Source: Mycobacterium sp. (GTDB lineage: Bacteria > Actinomycetota > Actinomycetes > Mycobacteriales > Mycobacteriaceae). From it: a stretch of DNA of 41,900 nt. The notes below the pieces were generated by a model. It was given only the letters and a program-made list of their open reading frames with translations, was not told the origin of the DNA and did no database searches. The position numbers and the translations under genes are program-made. Within the stretch, counting starts at the first letter, position 1. Every line of letters begins with the position of its first letter. This document shows, in pieces, positions 27,992 through 37,627 of the stretch. Where the stretch lies: the NCBI GenBank assembly GCA_022841565.1, contig JALHRH010000003.1, forward strand, positions 27,058-68,957, read 5' to 3'.

Positions 27992-28708
27992 ATGGCAACA
28001 GTCAGGTCCGGCCCGGCCGGGGCGAGTCATCCTGTCGTGCTGCTCGGCGGGCGCGGATCGGTCGACCTAGCACATCAACTGACGAATGTCGGTGTCACGG
28101 TGACCGTCGTCGCGAACACCAGCTGGGACACCGGCCTGCGCCGGCCCGACCTTGATGCGATGCTGGCTGCGGGGCTCTCGGCCGTGCCGGTCACCGATGA
28201 ACCGAATCCCACCACGGTCGTGGTAGCCGGCTCGGGTGAGCAGACGGCCGAGCTATGGGTGTCTCGGGGGCGGCCCGGTCGGCTACTTGCCGTGCGGCTG
28301 GCGGGACAAGCCAGGGCCCATCCCCTCGCCATCGATGTCATCAGCCGGGCTATTGCGACGGTCTTAGGGCCCGACGACGCCGACTTGGTTATCGACCCGA
28401 TCCTCAAGGTCCTCGCGCAATCGAACGTGCACTTGCCGCGACCGATCCTGGCCGTTGGCCATGGGCACCACAGATTCCGTGGGACCGCGGACGAAATGAT
28501 CGAGATCGTCGAGGACTCCGCGGTGCAAGCGGAGGCCATCCTGTCCTGGTTGGACACGCTTGATTCCGTCAGCTGCCCGGTGGGCTCCCCGAAGGGCAGC
28601 CGAGTCACCGAGGCTGCCGTCGACGGGAAGGTTGTCGACGTCTCACCGGTCTGTCCAGGTGCAGGCAGTCATCCGGGCGACCAGAAACGGGGGCCACACT
28701 CGCCATGA
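27992..28708 (+). CDS. Protein of unknown function
   Basis: A 238-residue protein with a good ribosome site (AAAGGGG) and normal mycobacterial codon use. The N-terminal VVLLGGRGSVDLAHQL followed by VTVTVVAN resembles a Rossmann-like beta-alpha-beta turn, but no cofactor motif is complete. The middle has HPLAIDVISRAIATVLGPDD, and later comes AVGHGHHRFRGTADEM, with His and Arg residues that could be catalytic or metal binding. The last 40 residues are Pro/Gly/Ser-rich and likely disordered. It is the first gene before the MDR oxidoreductase and shares its palindrome with the cupin operon. I do not recognise the family. Confidence 0.7.
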   Translation: MATVRSGPAGASHPVVLLGGRGSVDLAHQLTNVGVTVTVVANTSWDTGLRRPDLDAMLAAGLSAVPVTDEPNPTTVVVAGSGEQTAELWVSRGRPGRLLAVRLAGQARAHPLAIDVISRAIATVLGPDDADLVIDPILKVLAQSNVHLPRPILAVGHGHHRFRGTADEMIEIVEDSAVQAEAILSWLDTLDSVSCPVGSPKGSRVTEAAVDGKVVDVSPVCPGAGSHPGDQKRGPHSP

Positions 28709-28730
28709 ATCAACTATCGATGAGAACTCC

Positions 28731-29696
28731 ATGAAAGCGGTTTTCGCGCAATCGTTCACGCCCGAAGATCCGCTGGCCGGCCTGCGGTTCGGGGAACGCC
28801 CGGAACCGACCGCCGCAGCCGGGTGCGAAATCGTGCGGATGGTCGCCGCTACCTTGAATCGCCACGACTTGTGGACACTGGCCGGCGTGACCATGGTGGC
28901 GTTCGAGCCACCCGTCATACTGGGTTGCGACGGTGCCGGGCTCGATCAAGATGACCGGGCGGTGACGATCTATCCGGTCCTCGGGTATGGGAAAAACTTC
29001 CACATGCTCACCGACGGCGTGGATGGCACCCTGGCCACCTGTGTGCGGGTACCGAGTGAAAACGTGGTACCCAAACCCAAGAATCTGTCCTTCGAAGAAG
29101 CCGCCTGTCTGGGCACGACCTGGCTGACCGCGTGGAGCGCCCTGGTCGGACACGCACGTCTGCGCCCCGGTGAACGGGTTCTCGTCCAGGGCGCCTCCGG
29201 TGGCCTGTCGAACGCCGTCATTTCGCTCGCCGCGGCGCTGGGAGCCGAAGTGGTTGCCTCATCGCGAACCCAGAACGGTCTGGAGCTGGCGCGCGGCCTT
29301 GGTGCCCGGGAAATCGTCTGTCCGGGTGAACCTTTGGCGGCGCCGGTTGATGTCGTCGTCGACTCCGTCGGCGCCAGAACCTGGACGCATTCCCTGCAGT
29401 CACTCGCGTTCGGCGGCCGGTTGATATGCCTTGGTGCGACAAGCGGGCCCAAGGCCGACACCCAGCTGCGCCTGATATACGGAAAAGAATTGGAGATTTA
29501 CGGGAGCAGAATGGGATCGGCGCAGGAGTTCCGGGCGCTGTGCGACTATGTTGAGTCGCACGATTTGCATCCATTCATCGGTAGCAGCGTCGACGGTTTG
29601 GACGCCGCTGCGAACCTCTTCACCCGGTTCGCGCGCGATGAAATTTCCGGCAAGGCGGTCGTACGGATCGATCCAGGCCTCGCGGACCGCTCCTGA
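28731..29696 (+). CDS. MDR-superfamily oxidoreductase (quinone reductase/zinc-independent ADH-like)
   Basis: A 321-residue medium-chain dehydrogenase. The start is the ATG giving MKAVFAQSFTPEDPLAGL; the open frame extends upstream but overlaps the previous gene. The nucleotide-binding segment is VLVQGASGGLSNAVISLAAA, and the substrate domain includes NRHDLWTLAG and ILGCDGAG. Catalytic zinc ligands are not evident. After ILGCDGAG the usual VxxVGxxVxxFxxGDRV loop is shortened to LDQDDRAVTI, so the protein is smaller than typical (about 330-345). It may reduce an enone or enoyl-CoA with NADPH. It lies 22 bases after the unknown gene. Confidence 0.85.
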   Translation: MKAVFAQSFTPEDPLAGLRFGERPEPTAAAGCEIVRMVAATLNRHDLWTLAGVTMVAFEPPVILGCDGAGLDQDDRAVTIYPVLGYGKNFHMLTDGVDGTLATCVRVPSENVVPKPKNLSFEEAACLGTTWLTAWSALVGHARLRPGERVLVQGASGGLSNAVISLAAALGAEVVASSRTQNGLELARGLGAREIVCPGEPLAAPVDVVVDSVGARTWTHSLQSLAFGGRLICLGATSGPKADTQLRLIYGKELEIYGSRMGSAQEFRALCDYVESHDLHPFIGSSVDGLDAAANLFTRFARDEISGKAVVRIDPGLADRS

Positions 29697-29705
29697 CACG
29701 GCCGT

Positions 29706-29737
29706 CGGTTGAGGGTGCTGGGTCGGCCGCTCAACCG
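29706..29737. terminator. Stem-loop between convergent MDR and AAA+ genes
   Basis: CGGTTGAG (29706-29713) pairs perfectly with CTCAACCG (29730-29737), loop 16 bases. The right arm includes the AAA+ gene's stop codon. Position between two convergent genes supports a bidirectional terminator; there is no T-tract. Confidence 0.4.
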
Positions 29738-30513
29738 AGGAACGCGGCGGCCAGCTCAGCGAGACCGCCGAGCACCAGTGGGTCGTCGGTCAGCGGCTCG
29801 ATGATCGCTGCCCTCGCGGCGTCCGCCAAGGACAAGCCGGCAGTGAGGAGCATGCCCGCGGCGACAAGCGTGCGCGTCGACGGGACCTCCCGCAGCTGAC
29901 GACCCTCCAGATTGCGCATGGCCTGCCCAAGCGCGACGAGGCGTTCGGCGTCGGTGGCTGCGATCCCCGTCTCGTGCACGAGCACGGCCTGCTCGACGTC
30001 CGCAGGCGGGAACCCGAGGTGGATGGCCACCATCCGCTGGCGAGTCGAATCCTTGAGGTCTTTGAGCACGCTTTGGTATCCGGGGTTGTAGGAGACAACG
30101 AGCTGGAAGCCCTCGGCCGCGTCCAGTGTCTCGCTTCGCCGGTCGAGATGGAGCTGACGGCGATGGTCGGCGACGGGGTGTAATACGACCGTTGTGTCCT
30201 GACGAGCCTCGACGACTTCGTCGAGGTAGCAGATCGCGCCGGTGCGCACGGCCTTGGTCAACGGACCGTCGGCCCACACGGTCTGGCCCCCCTCAAGCAG
30301 ATACCGACCGACAAGGTCGGCCGCGGTCAGGTCCTCGTGGCACGCCACCGTGATCAGCTGCCGACCCAGGCAGTGGGCCATGGCTTCCACGAAGCGGGTC
30401 TTGCCGCACCCGGTCGGTCCCTTCAGGAGGACCGGGAGGCCGCGGGTGTGCGCAGCGCGGAAAACCTCGTCCTCGTGACCCACCGGAAGGTAGAACGGCG
30501 CCTTGGTGCCCAT
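29731..30513 (-). CDS. AAA+ ATPase, CbbQ/NirQ/NorQ (MoxR-like) family
   Basis: A 260-residue ATPase. Numbering from the ATG at 30513 (preceded by GGAGG; a TTG six codons upstream is the alternative), Walker A GPTGCGKT is at residues 32-39, Walker B YLDEV at 96-100, and sensor-1-like SYNPGYQ further on. The NorQ/CbbQ C-terminal domain covers about the last 80 residues. These ATPases work with a VWA protein to activate or insert metal cofactors into an enzyme, as in CbbQ-CbbO and NorQ-NorD. The matching VWA gene is at 31667-33541, separated only by the second AveC-like gene. It has no nearby nor or cbb genes, so the client is something else. Confidence 0.92.
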   Translation of the reverse strand: MGTKAPFYLPVGHEDEVFRAAHTRGLPVLLKGPTGCGKTRFVEAMAHCLGRQLITVACHEDLTAADLVGRYLLEGGQTVWADGPLTKAVRTGAICYLDEVVEARQDTTVVLHPVADHRRQLHLDRRSETLDAAEGFQLVVSYNPGYQSVLKDLKDSTRQRMVAIHLGFPPADVEQAVLVHETGIAATDAERLVALGQAMRNLEGRQLREVPSTRTLVAAGMLLTAGLSLADAARAAIIEPLTDDPLVLGGLAELAAAFLG

Positions 30514-30547
30514 GTGCCTCCGATCAGACAAGTAAAGAATACTGAGG

Positions 30548-30574
30548 TAATATGCATGAAATGTTACGTAAATA
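30548..30574 (+). promoter_or_regulatory. Promoter and TGTTACGTAAAT operator before AveC-2
   Basis: TAATAT (30548-30553) is a probable -10; a weak CAGACA lies 17 bases upstream. TGTTACGTAAAT follows at 30562-30573, with the TTACGTAA palindrome at 30564-30571 at the predicted start of transcription. The same 12-mer, in the same position relative to the -10, precedes the P450 gene. Confidence 0.5.
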
Positions 30575-30593
30575 GGCGAGGATCGAGGGGTCT

Positions 30594-31655
30594 ATGGCAA
30601 CGAGCAAGACGATGGGCAGGGGCCGGGTCGCCGAACTGCCCACGCCGGCGTCGCCCCCGCGGACCACGGAGCCGGTGCGCTGGTGGGCCGCCGCCGGCGC
30701 TGTCGTGACGGCCGCTCAGCTCTGGGCGTTCGTCACCTGGTTCACGCGAGGCGATGCGAAGCCGGTCCATCCGACCGTCGAGGTGCCAGGCGCAACCCGG
30801 GCGTGGGCGGTCACGCTGCAGGCTGTGATGGTTGTTGCCTTCGTGGCCATGGTGGCGTGGGTCGTGCGGGGATGCCTGCGCGAGCGCCGCCTCACGTTGG
30901 ACGCCGTGCTGGTGCTCGGCTGGGCGTCTGTGTTCTGGCTGGACCCTGCCGCGAACTACGTCCGGCCGATTTTCCTCTACAACTCCGAGCTGGTGAACCT
31001 GGGCTCTTGGGTCAACGGGATCCCGGGCTGGACTAGCCCGAACATGGAGCGGCTTCCGGAACCTCTGCTGATGATCGGCCTCTCGTATGTCGCCTTTGGG
31101 ATGGGGATGACACTCATCCTGAGCGCTGTGATGCGGGCAGTGCGCCGCCGCCACCCGGGCGCAACTGTCGGTCGCCTGCTCGTCACCGCGTTCGTGGTGA
31201 TGGTCGTGCTGGAGCTGGCCGCCGAGCTGGTGTTCGTGCGCACCGGGTTGTACGCCTACTCCGGGGTGATCCGCGATCTGTCGATGTGGGGCGGCAAGAC
31301 CTACCAGTACCCGGTGTACAGCGCGATCTTCGCCGCCCCGGTGTTCGTCGGAGCGGCGGCCTTCCGCGAACTCCGAGATGACCGTGGCCGCTGCCACATC
31401 GAGCGCGGCGTCGACCGCGTCAGCGCATCGCCGACCGTGCGCGGCATCCTGCGTTCGCTGGCCGCCGCCGGGTTCATTAATGTCGCGCTGATCGTCGGCT
31501 ACTTCGTGCCGATGGTCGCCATTTCGCTGCACGTCGACCAGACGCCGACCGACTATCCCGCCTACTTCCTGAACGGGATCTGCGGGAACGGCTCCACTGT
31601 CGCCTGCCCCGGGCCAGGACAACCGATCCCGACACGCAGCTCCGTCGGGCACTGA
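30594..31655 (+). CDS. AveC-like polytopic membrane protein (copy 2)
   Basis: A 353-residue membrane protein with about seven hydrophobic segments. It starts at an ATG after GAGGGG. Residues corresponding to copy 1 (6382) are FWLDPAANYVRPIFLYN, MWGGKTYQYPVYSAI, FRELRDDRGRCHIERG and a C-terminal NGICGN...CPGPGQPIPTR. The charged ends and the position of the Asp-x-x-x-Asn motif are the same in both, so they are paralogues of the AveC-like family, although overall identity looks low. It is transcribed plus-strand between the minus-strand AAA+ and VWA genes. That suggests the ATPase pair serves this protein or its reaction. Confidence 0.7.
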   Translation: MATSKTMGRGRVAELPTPASPPRTTEPVRWWAAAGAVVTAAQLWAFVTWFTRGDAKPVHPTVEVPGATRAWAVTLQAVMVVAFVAMVAWVVRGCLRERRLTLDAVLVLGWASVFWLDPAANYVRPIFLYNSELVNLGSWVNGIPGWTSPNMERLPEPLLMIGLSYVAFGMGMTLILSAVMRAVRRRHPGATVGRLLVTAFVVMVVLELAAELVFVRTGLYAYSGVIRDLSMWGGKTYQYPVYSAIFAAPVFVGAAAFRELRDDRGRCHIERGVDRVSASPTVRGILRSLAAAGFINVALIVGYFVPMVAISLHVDQTPTDYPAYFLNGICGNGSTVACPGPGQPIPTRSSVGH

Positions 31656-31666
31656 CCGCCCGCTGA

Positions 31667-33541
<1,875 letters not shown>

Positions 33542-33584
33542 GTCGTCGCTTCCGCGTTCAAATCAATGGCAGCCGCCGCGTCAC

Positions 33585-34133
33585 TCAGTTGACCCAGGTC
33601 TGAGTCGGCGTCACGAAAAACCGAAAGTTGCCGCGCTTGCAGTATGTGCTGCTGTCCGCCGTGATGACGCAGGTCGTTTCGTTCCAGTTCAGATAACTGC
33701 GCGCCGGCAGCACACGGTCGGCTTCCACATTAGGAAACTGAATGCCAACCGTCCAGTCGTAATGCACTCTCGGATCTCCGTTAAACCATCCGATACGGGT
33801 CGTCCCGGGGGGTAGACCGGGAATAGAACCGCTGCAGCCAAAGCTTCCCTTGAGCCAGATTCCGCAGTTGAGTCCGGTGGGCGACAGGAAATACACGCCA
33901 TAATTGCCCGGAATAAAGAAGTCACTTGGGTCAAGCCGATCGTATGACGCCAGAATGAGATCGGTGTTCGGATATGGACTTAGCGGAGGATCACCCCCGG
34001 GTTTTGCCTGACCCTGCGGTGCCGTAGCCAACACCAAACCCACCACGGACAGGCTACTAGCCAAGCACCGGCAAACGGTGCGATACATTGCCCATCGTTC
34101 CCGTCGATTCGAAACCACAATTCCGTCCTGCAT
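33585..34133 (-). CDS. Small exported protein of the mce operon (unknown)
   Basis: A 182-residue predicted secreted protein. I choose the ATG at 34133, just after the upstream gene's stop; ATG 34088 (MYRTVCRCLASS) is an alternative. A signal segment CLASSLSVVGLVLATAPQGQA ends near residue 43. The mature part contains four Cys in the C-terminal half (NCGIW, GCSGS, TCVITA, YCKRG), which suggests disulfides in the periplasm. The pattern with SYDRLDPSDFFIPGNYGVYF, FLSPTGLNCGIW and a terminal FFVTPTQTWVN reminds me of small secreted mycobacterial proteins, but I cannot name the family. It is the last gene of the mce transcription unit. Confidence 0.72.
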   Translation of the reverse strand: MQDGIVVSNRRERWAMYRTVCRCLASSLSVVGLVLATAPQGQAKPGGDPPLSPYPNTDLILASYDRLDPSDFFIPGNYGVYFLSPTGLNCGIWLKGSFGCSGSIPGLPPGTTRIGWFNGDPRVHYDWTVGIQFPNVEADRVLPARSYLNWNETTCVITADSSTYCKRGNFRFFVTPTQTWVN

Positions 34134-34135
34134 AC

Positions 34136-34543
34136 TCAACCGCCACCGGTTCCAGGGAAGTTGGTGTGTGGCGTGCTGCCGTAGCATGTTGCATTGCCGA
34201 CATCGAGCGTGCTTTCGCATAGCACCCTCCCTTGGAGATAGATGCGCACCGTGACGTACTTATCGCGAAAGCGACCGTATCGTCGCCAGTCTGCACGAAT
34301 CTCGGCGCCGTCTCGGGTGGGGCTTACGGCATCGATCACAGCAACGGTAGTCCGCCAGGGCAGTGCGACTTGCTGTTGCGCTTTGCGCTCAGAGTGGTCG
34401 TAATACTCGACATTTGCGGAGTCAATGAAATCGGACACCACCTCGTAAGTCACGTTGTCCTCAGCGCGAGCGCCCGGGGCGAACATCACGGCCGCGACAC
34501 CGGTGATCAATGAGACCGTAGAAAACCGGATTCGATTCAGCAT
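34136..34543 (-). CDS. MmpS-like exported protein
   Basis: A 135-residue protein from the ATG giving MLNRIRFSTVSLITGVAAVM. The hydrophobic N-terminus ends in GARA, so it is a signal peptide (cleavage near residue 26) or membrane anchor. The mature domain has VTYEVVSDFIDSANVEYYD, QVALPWRTTVAV and VRIYLQGRVLCESTLDVGNATC. This closely resembles the periplasmic beta-sandwich domain of MmpS proteins (YEV..., LPW, and paired Cys). MmpS proteins normally partner MmpL lipid transporters, but no mmpL gene is here. An MmpS-like protein inside an mce operon may help pass lipid through the periplasm (inference). Confidence 0.7.
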   Translation of the reverse strand: MLNRIRFSTVSLITGVAAVMFAPGARAEDNVTYEVVSDFIDSANVEYYDHSERKAQQQVALPWRTTVAVIDAVSPTRDGAEIRADWRRYGRFRDKYVTVRIYLQGRVLCESTLDVGNATCYGSTPHTNFPGTGGG

Positions 34544-34649
34544 CCTTACCCCGCCCGGCAACGCCAATGTCGTGCCGCGGGACCCGCGGCATACCACTGT
34601 CGAATTTCTTGGATTCGCGTGTGATACTCAGTCATCGCAATCGGCGCCG

Positions 34650-35219
34650 CTAGCTTCCGGCCAACACCATCGAGGTCAAGAAGTAACCACTCAAGGTATT
34701 CTGCAATGCGCTCACCCCATAATCGGTAAACGAGCAATCAGGGATGGCGGCGTACCCGGAAATCAAGACGAACTCGATTGCGTCTGCCTCGGTACGGCCG
34801 GCGCCCTGCAACAATTTTGCCTTATTGGCGCCGGAGCCGAGATCTTTCAGTATCGGAAGTGGGTCGGATACTGGGACGGCGCGCGCCGTGTGGTCGAGGT
34901 ATTTGTCTGTTGATCGAATCACGATCGCGGACGCTTCTTCGGCCGAAGCGTCGGGCCGCAATGGTCGACACGAGGTCCCACCGCGCAGTTGTGTCACCGC
35001 GGTTCGGAGGGTGGTCGCCGGATCCGCCGCCGCCGACGGTGCCAACGACACGGCCGTGGTGGCCACAGTCGTGACCGTCAAGAGCCGCATACCACTGCGG
35101 CCCAGGGCAGCAATGGATCGTCTCAGTATCTCCGGTCCCGGTCCGGCCCGACGATGATGCGGGCGGTATCGGCGGTTTCGCCGCGGATGTCCGTCATTGC
35201 GCTGGGGAACTGCATGCAT
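34650..35219 (-). CDS. Exported protein of the mce operon (unknown)
   Basis: A 189-residue protein. The start is the ATG at 35219, which follows AAGGGGG with eight bases spacing. This gives an unusually long, Arg- and His-rich cytoplasmic N-terminus (about 43 residues) before a signal segment (MRLLTVTTVATTAVSLAPSA) cleaved after AAA near residue 66. A shorter form starting at that Met (35090) is possible. The mature domain has a Cys pair (TSCRPL, IPDCSFTDYG) and is mostly helical. I do not recognise it. It is 15 bases after the preceding gene, so probably in the same operon. Confidence 0.7.
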   Translation of the reverse strand: MHAVPQRNDGHPRRNRRYRPHHRRAGPGPEILRRSIAALGRSGMRLLTVTTVATTAVSLAPSAAADPATTLRTAVTQLRGGTSCRPLRPDASAEEASAIVIRSTDKYLDHTARAVPVSDPLPILKDLGSGANKAKLLQGAGRTEADAIEFVLISGYAAIPDCSFTDYGVSALQNTLSGYFLTSMVLAGS

Positions 35220-35233
35220 CGTGGTACCCCCTT

Positions 35234-35923
35234 CTACTGGCACACGTGAGAACGGTGGATCTCGCTGGCCCATTTCTTCGCGCGCAGGTAGGACGGACCG
35301 GTGAACCAACCGGGCTGGCGGGCCTTGATGCCGTCATTGACGTTGGACAGCTGCTGCCACAGACCGTAGAAAGCATCGCCCTTATAGATGGGGAAATAGA
35401 CATCGCCCGCGAAGTCCTCCAGCTGGCTGAGTGCCTGGACACGCGGCGTCAGGAAGGCCAACGATTGATCGATATTTGCTGTGACGATGTCCACCTGTTG
35501 TTGCAGACCATCGATGCTGTAGTCCCAATCGCCGCCATTATCGCCGATCCGATTGAATTGCAACCTGCCGATCTGATCATTGAGTGTGTTGTATTGGGCA
35601 TTGAACCATTGGCACAGCTCTCGCTCTGCAGTGATATCCGCTTCGGTAACTCGGTTTTTGGTTTGGTCGTAGGGAAATGGGAACTTCGGCGCCCAGTTGG
35701 TGGGCGTTGGAGTGATTACCGGTAATGGCCGTATGAGGTCGCTATCCGAAGGCGGGTCCGCACTTGACGGAGACCCGATCATCACGACTACCAGCGATAG
35801 TGCGCACACAATGCAAGCCAGGACCGCGCCGCCCTGGCGACACCGCTTCGCCGTCGTCGAATTCTTCGCTGTGCCGCCGCAACCTCTGCCGGTCCAGCTG
35901 CGGCTGAGACGTATCGTGAACAT
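35234..35923 (-). CDS. Exported/anchored protein of the mce operon (unknown)
   Basis: A 229-residue protein from ATG 35923; GTG 35944 is an alternative. After a basic N-terminus, a hydrophobic segment at about residues 32-50 (AVLACIVCALSLVVVMIG) ends in PSSADPP, giving a signal peptide or anchor. The extracytoplasmic part starts Pro-rich (RPLPVITPTPTNW), then forms long helices (FNAQYNTLNDQIGRLQFN; LQQQVDIVTANIDQSLAFL) that may be coiled. It is placed directly after the Mce-associated protein, so it may be a component or stabiliser of the Mce complex. Family unknown to me. Confidence 0.7.
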   Translation of the reverse strand: MFTIRLSRSWTGRGCGGTAKNSTTAKRCRQGGAVLACIVCALSLVVVMIGSPSSADPPSDSDLIRPLPVITPTPTNWAPKFPFPYDQTKNRVTEADITAERELCQWFNAQYNTLNDQIGRLQFNRIGDNGGDWDYSIDGLQQQVDIVTANIDQSLAFLTPRVQALSQLEDFAGDVYFPIYKGDAFYGLWQQLSNVNDGIKARQPGWFTGPSYLRAKKWASEIHRSHVCQ

Positions 35924-35956
35924 TTCGACACCATCTCTCTTCACGGCATTACTAGG

Positions 35957-36622
35957 CTAATTGCGGCCGACCACCGCGCCAATTCCGCCCACATCGGTGA
36001 TCTGCCAATCCTTGTTGCTGTCGATCGTGACGCTGTATGTTGCTGTGGACTGCAATGCATCGGCCGCTTGAACGGTCTTGGTTTGGACGCTCACAAAACA
36101 GTCGACTACATAAACCCCGCCCGCGAACGAATGAACTTTAGCGGTGAGTGGCTGTGCCGTCGACGTCCATTGCAGGGGGACGAGGATTTGTTCCATGGAC
36201 GAGGCAGCTTTGGTCAACTTGTCGTTCAGCTCCGGGCTGGTGCCCGCTACCAGCTTGACCTTCCACGCGGTGAGGTCCTGGTAATTCATCGCTGCCGCGT
36301 TGACGGCATAGTTGAGAGCGATCTTTTCGGCGTGCGCCGCATTGTCCCGGTCCCGAGATTGTTCGGCGAGCTTGCCATGGGCATCGACGTACAGCCAAGC
36401 AAACGTCGCGGCCGCGCCGGTCAAGACGACCATCAATACAGCGGACAACAAGCCACGCGTACTGACGGAGAACGAGATCCGCCGTGACGGGCGGGACGCG
36501 CCGTGGGGCTTGTCGGTGTCTGGCTCTACAATCCGCTCATCGGCACAATCGCTGACCGGGGAGTCCGCAGAATCCGTTTCGGCCGAATCTGCATTTTCGG
36601 TGCTGGTTTCACTGATGGTCAT
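35957..36622 (-). CDS. Mce-associated membrane protein
   Basis: A 221-residue protein of the Mas type. The N-terminal about 55 residues are acidic and Ser/Asp-rich, followed by one membrane helix at residues 58-79 (LLSAVLMVVLTGAAATFAWLYV). The periplasmic domain carries the family-like SVQTKTVQAADALQSTATYSVTIDS and DWQITDVGGIGAVVGRN ending. Mas proteins occur downstream of nearly every mycobacterial mceF and are thought to support assembly of the Mce importer. It starts 51 bases after mceF. Confidence in the class is high. Confidence 0.87.
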   Translation of the reverse strand: MTISETSTENADSAETDSADSPVSDCADERIVEPDTDKPHGASRPSRRISFSVSTRGLLSAVLMVVLTGAAATFAWLYVDAHGKLAEQSRDRDNAAHAEKIALNYAVNAAAMNYQDLTAWKVKLVAGTSPELNDKLTKAASSMEQILVPLQWTSTAQPLTAKVHSFAGGVYVVDCFVSVQTKTVQAADALQSTATYSVTIDSNKDWQITDVGGIGAVVGRN

Positions 36623-36673
36623 AACCGGGCCTTTCTCGGGTGTACCCCGTTGAGCTCACATTCATTTGTCCAC

Positions 36674-37627
36674 CTAGTGGCCGGGGACACTGACGTGTAA
36701 GGTAATGACGCCGTCCTCGGGAACGGTCGCCAACATGTTGCTGAGAAGTTGGCCCGTGTCCAGATTCATGAGCGCACCTGCGATGTCATTGAGGTACGGC
36801 AGCATCGATTGAGTAACTATCTTGAGGTCACCACTTCGGTCGTCCAGGAACTTCTCGATTCTTCCAAGAAATGTGACGAAGTTTCTCATCGATTGCGGTG
36901 AACCTCGACGGACCAGCTCGTTGACGGAAAGCCATAAGCCGTCGATATCAACACCCATCTGGCGGATGTAAGGCGCGAGGTCGGCGAGCGCCGGACCAAC
37001 GAACTGGGCGTTGCGTAGTAGTGCCTGAAAGTTGTCCAGTAGTTCACGCCCCTTTCCGTGCATGTTGGAAGCAGTATTTCTCAGCAACGTGCTGGCGCGC
37101 GCCAAGTTGGGCAGAACCGTGATGGGGTCTGGCAGTGCAGCGTCGGCTTGGTCGATGATGCGAGCCAGCGCGCCGGGGTCGAGCTGGCGAAGAACTCGCA
37201 CGAAGCTGGTCGCCAATTCCGAAAACGACGGGGGTGCGGTAACCGCGTCCGCGCCGATGCGCTGGCCGTCCCGCAGCATCGGTCCGCCTTCACTTCGCGG
37301 TACCAAACCGACATAGGATTCGCCCAGCGCAGAGAGATTCTCGAGCCGCACATCGCTGTCGACCGGTATTTTGTAGCGATCATCAACATAGAAATCGATA
37401 ATGGCTCGCTGGGCGGCCGTGCTGATGTTGCTGATTTTTCCGACCGGAACCCCACGCAACAGGACATTTGCCCCGACGACGAGGCCGTTGATGTCGGCCA
37501 CCTCCATAGACAGATTGGTGCGGTGCGCCGGTGGTTTGACACGGACCCCTAGCGATCCAAAGTAGCTCAACACGAACACGATGATCGCTGCGAATGCGAG
37601 AAACGACAGTAGGGCTCGCGCTCTCAT
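36674..37627 (-). CDS. mceF: Mce family protein, MceF position
   Basis: A 317-residue Mce protein. One N-terminal helix (LLSFLAFAAIIVFVLSYFGSLGV) is followed by the MlaD/MCE domain (SMEVADINGLVVGANVLLRG, VPVGKIS) and a helical Mce C-terminal domain. It forms part of the tunnel that carries lipid across the periplasm. Typical mycobacterial MceF proteins are about 500 residues; this one lacks the long C-terminal tail. It overlaps mceE by 4 bases. Position in the operon, not unique motifs, gives the letter. Confidence 0.9.
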   Translation of the reverse strand: MRARALLSFLAFAAIIVFVLSYFGSLGVRVKPPAHRTNLSMEVADINGLVVGANVLLRGVPVGKISNISTAAQRAIIDFYVDDRYKIPVDSDVRLENLSALGESYVGLVPRSEGGPMLRDGQRIGADAVTAPPSFSELATSFVRVLRQLDPGALARIIDQADAALPDPITVLPNLARASTLLRNTASNMHGKGRELLDNFQALLRNAQFVGPALADLAPYIRQMGVDIDGLWLSVNELVRRGSPQSMRNFVTFLGRIEKFLDDRSGDLKIVTQSMLPYLNDIAGALMNLDTGQLLSNMLATVPEDGVITLHVSVPGH

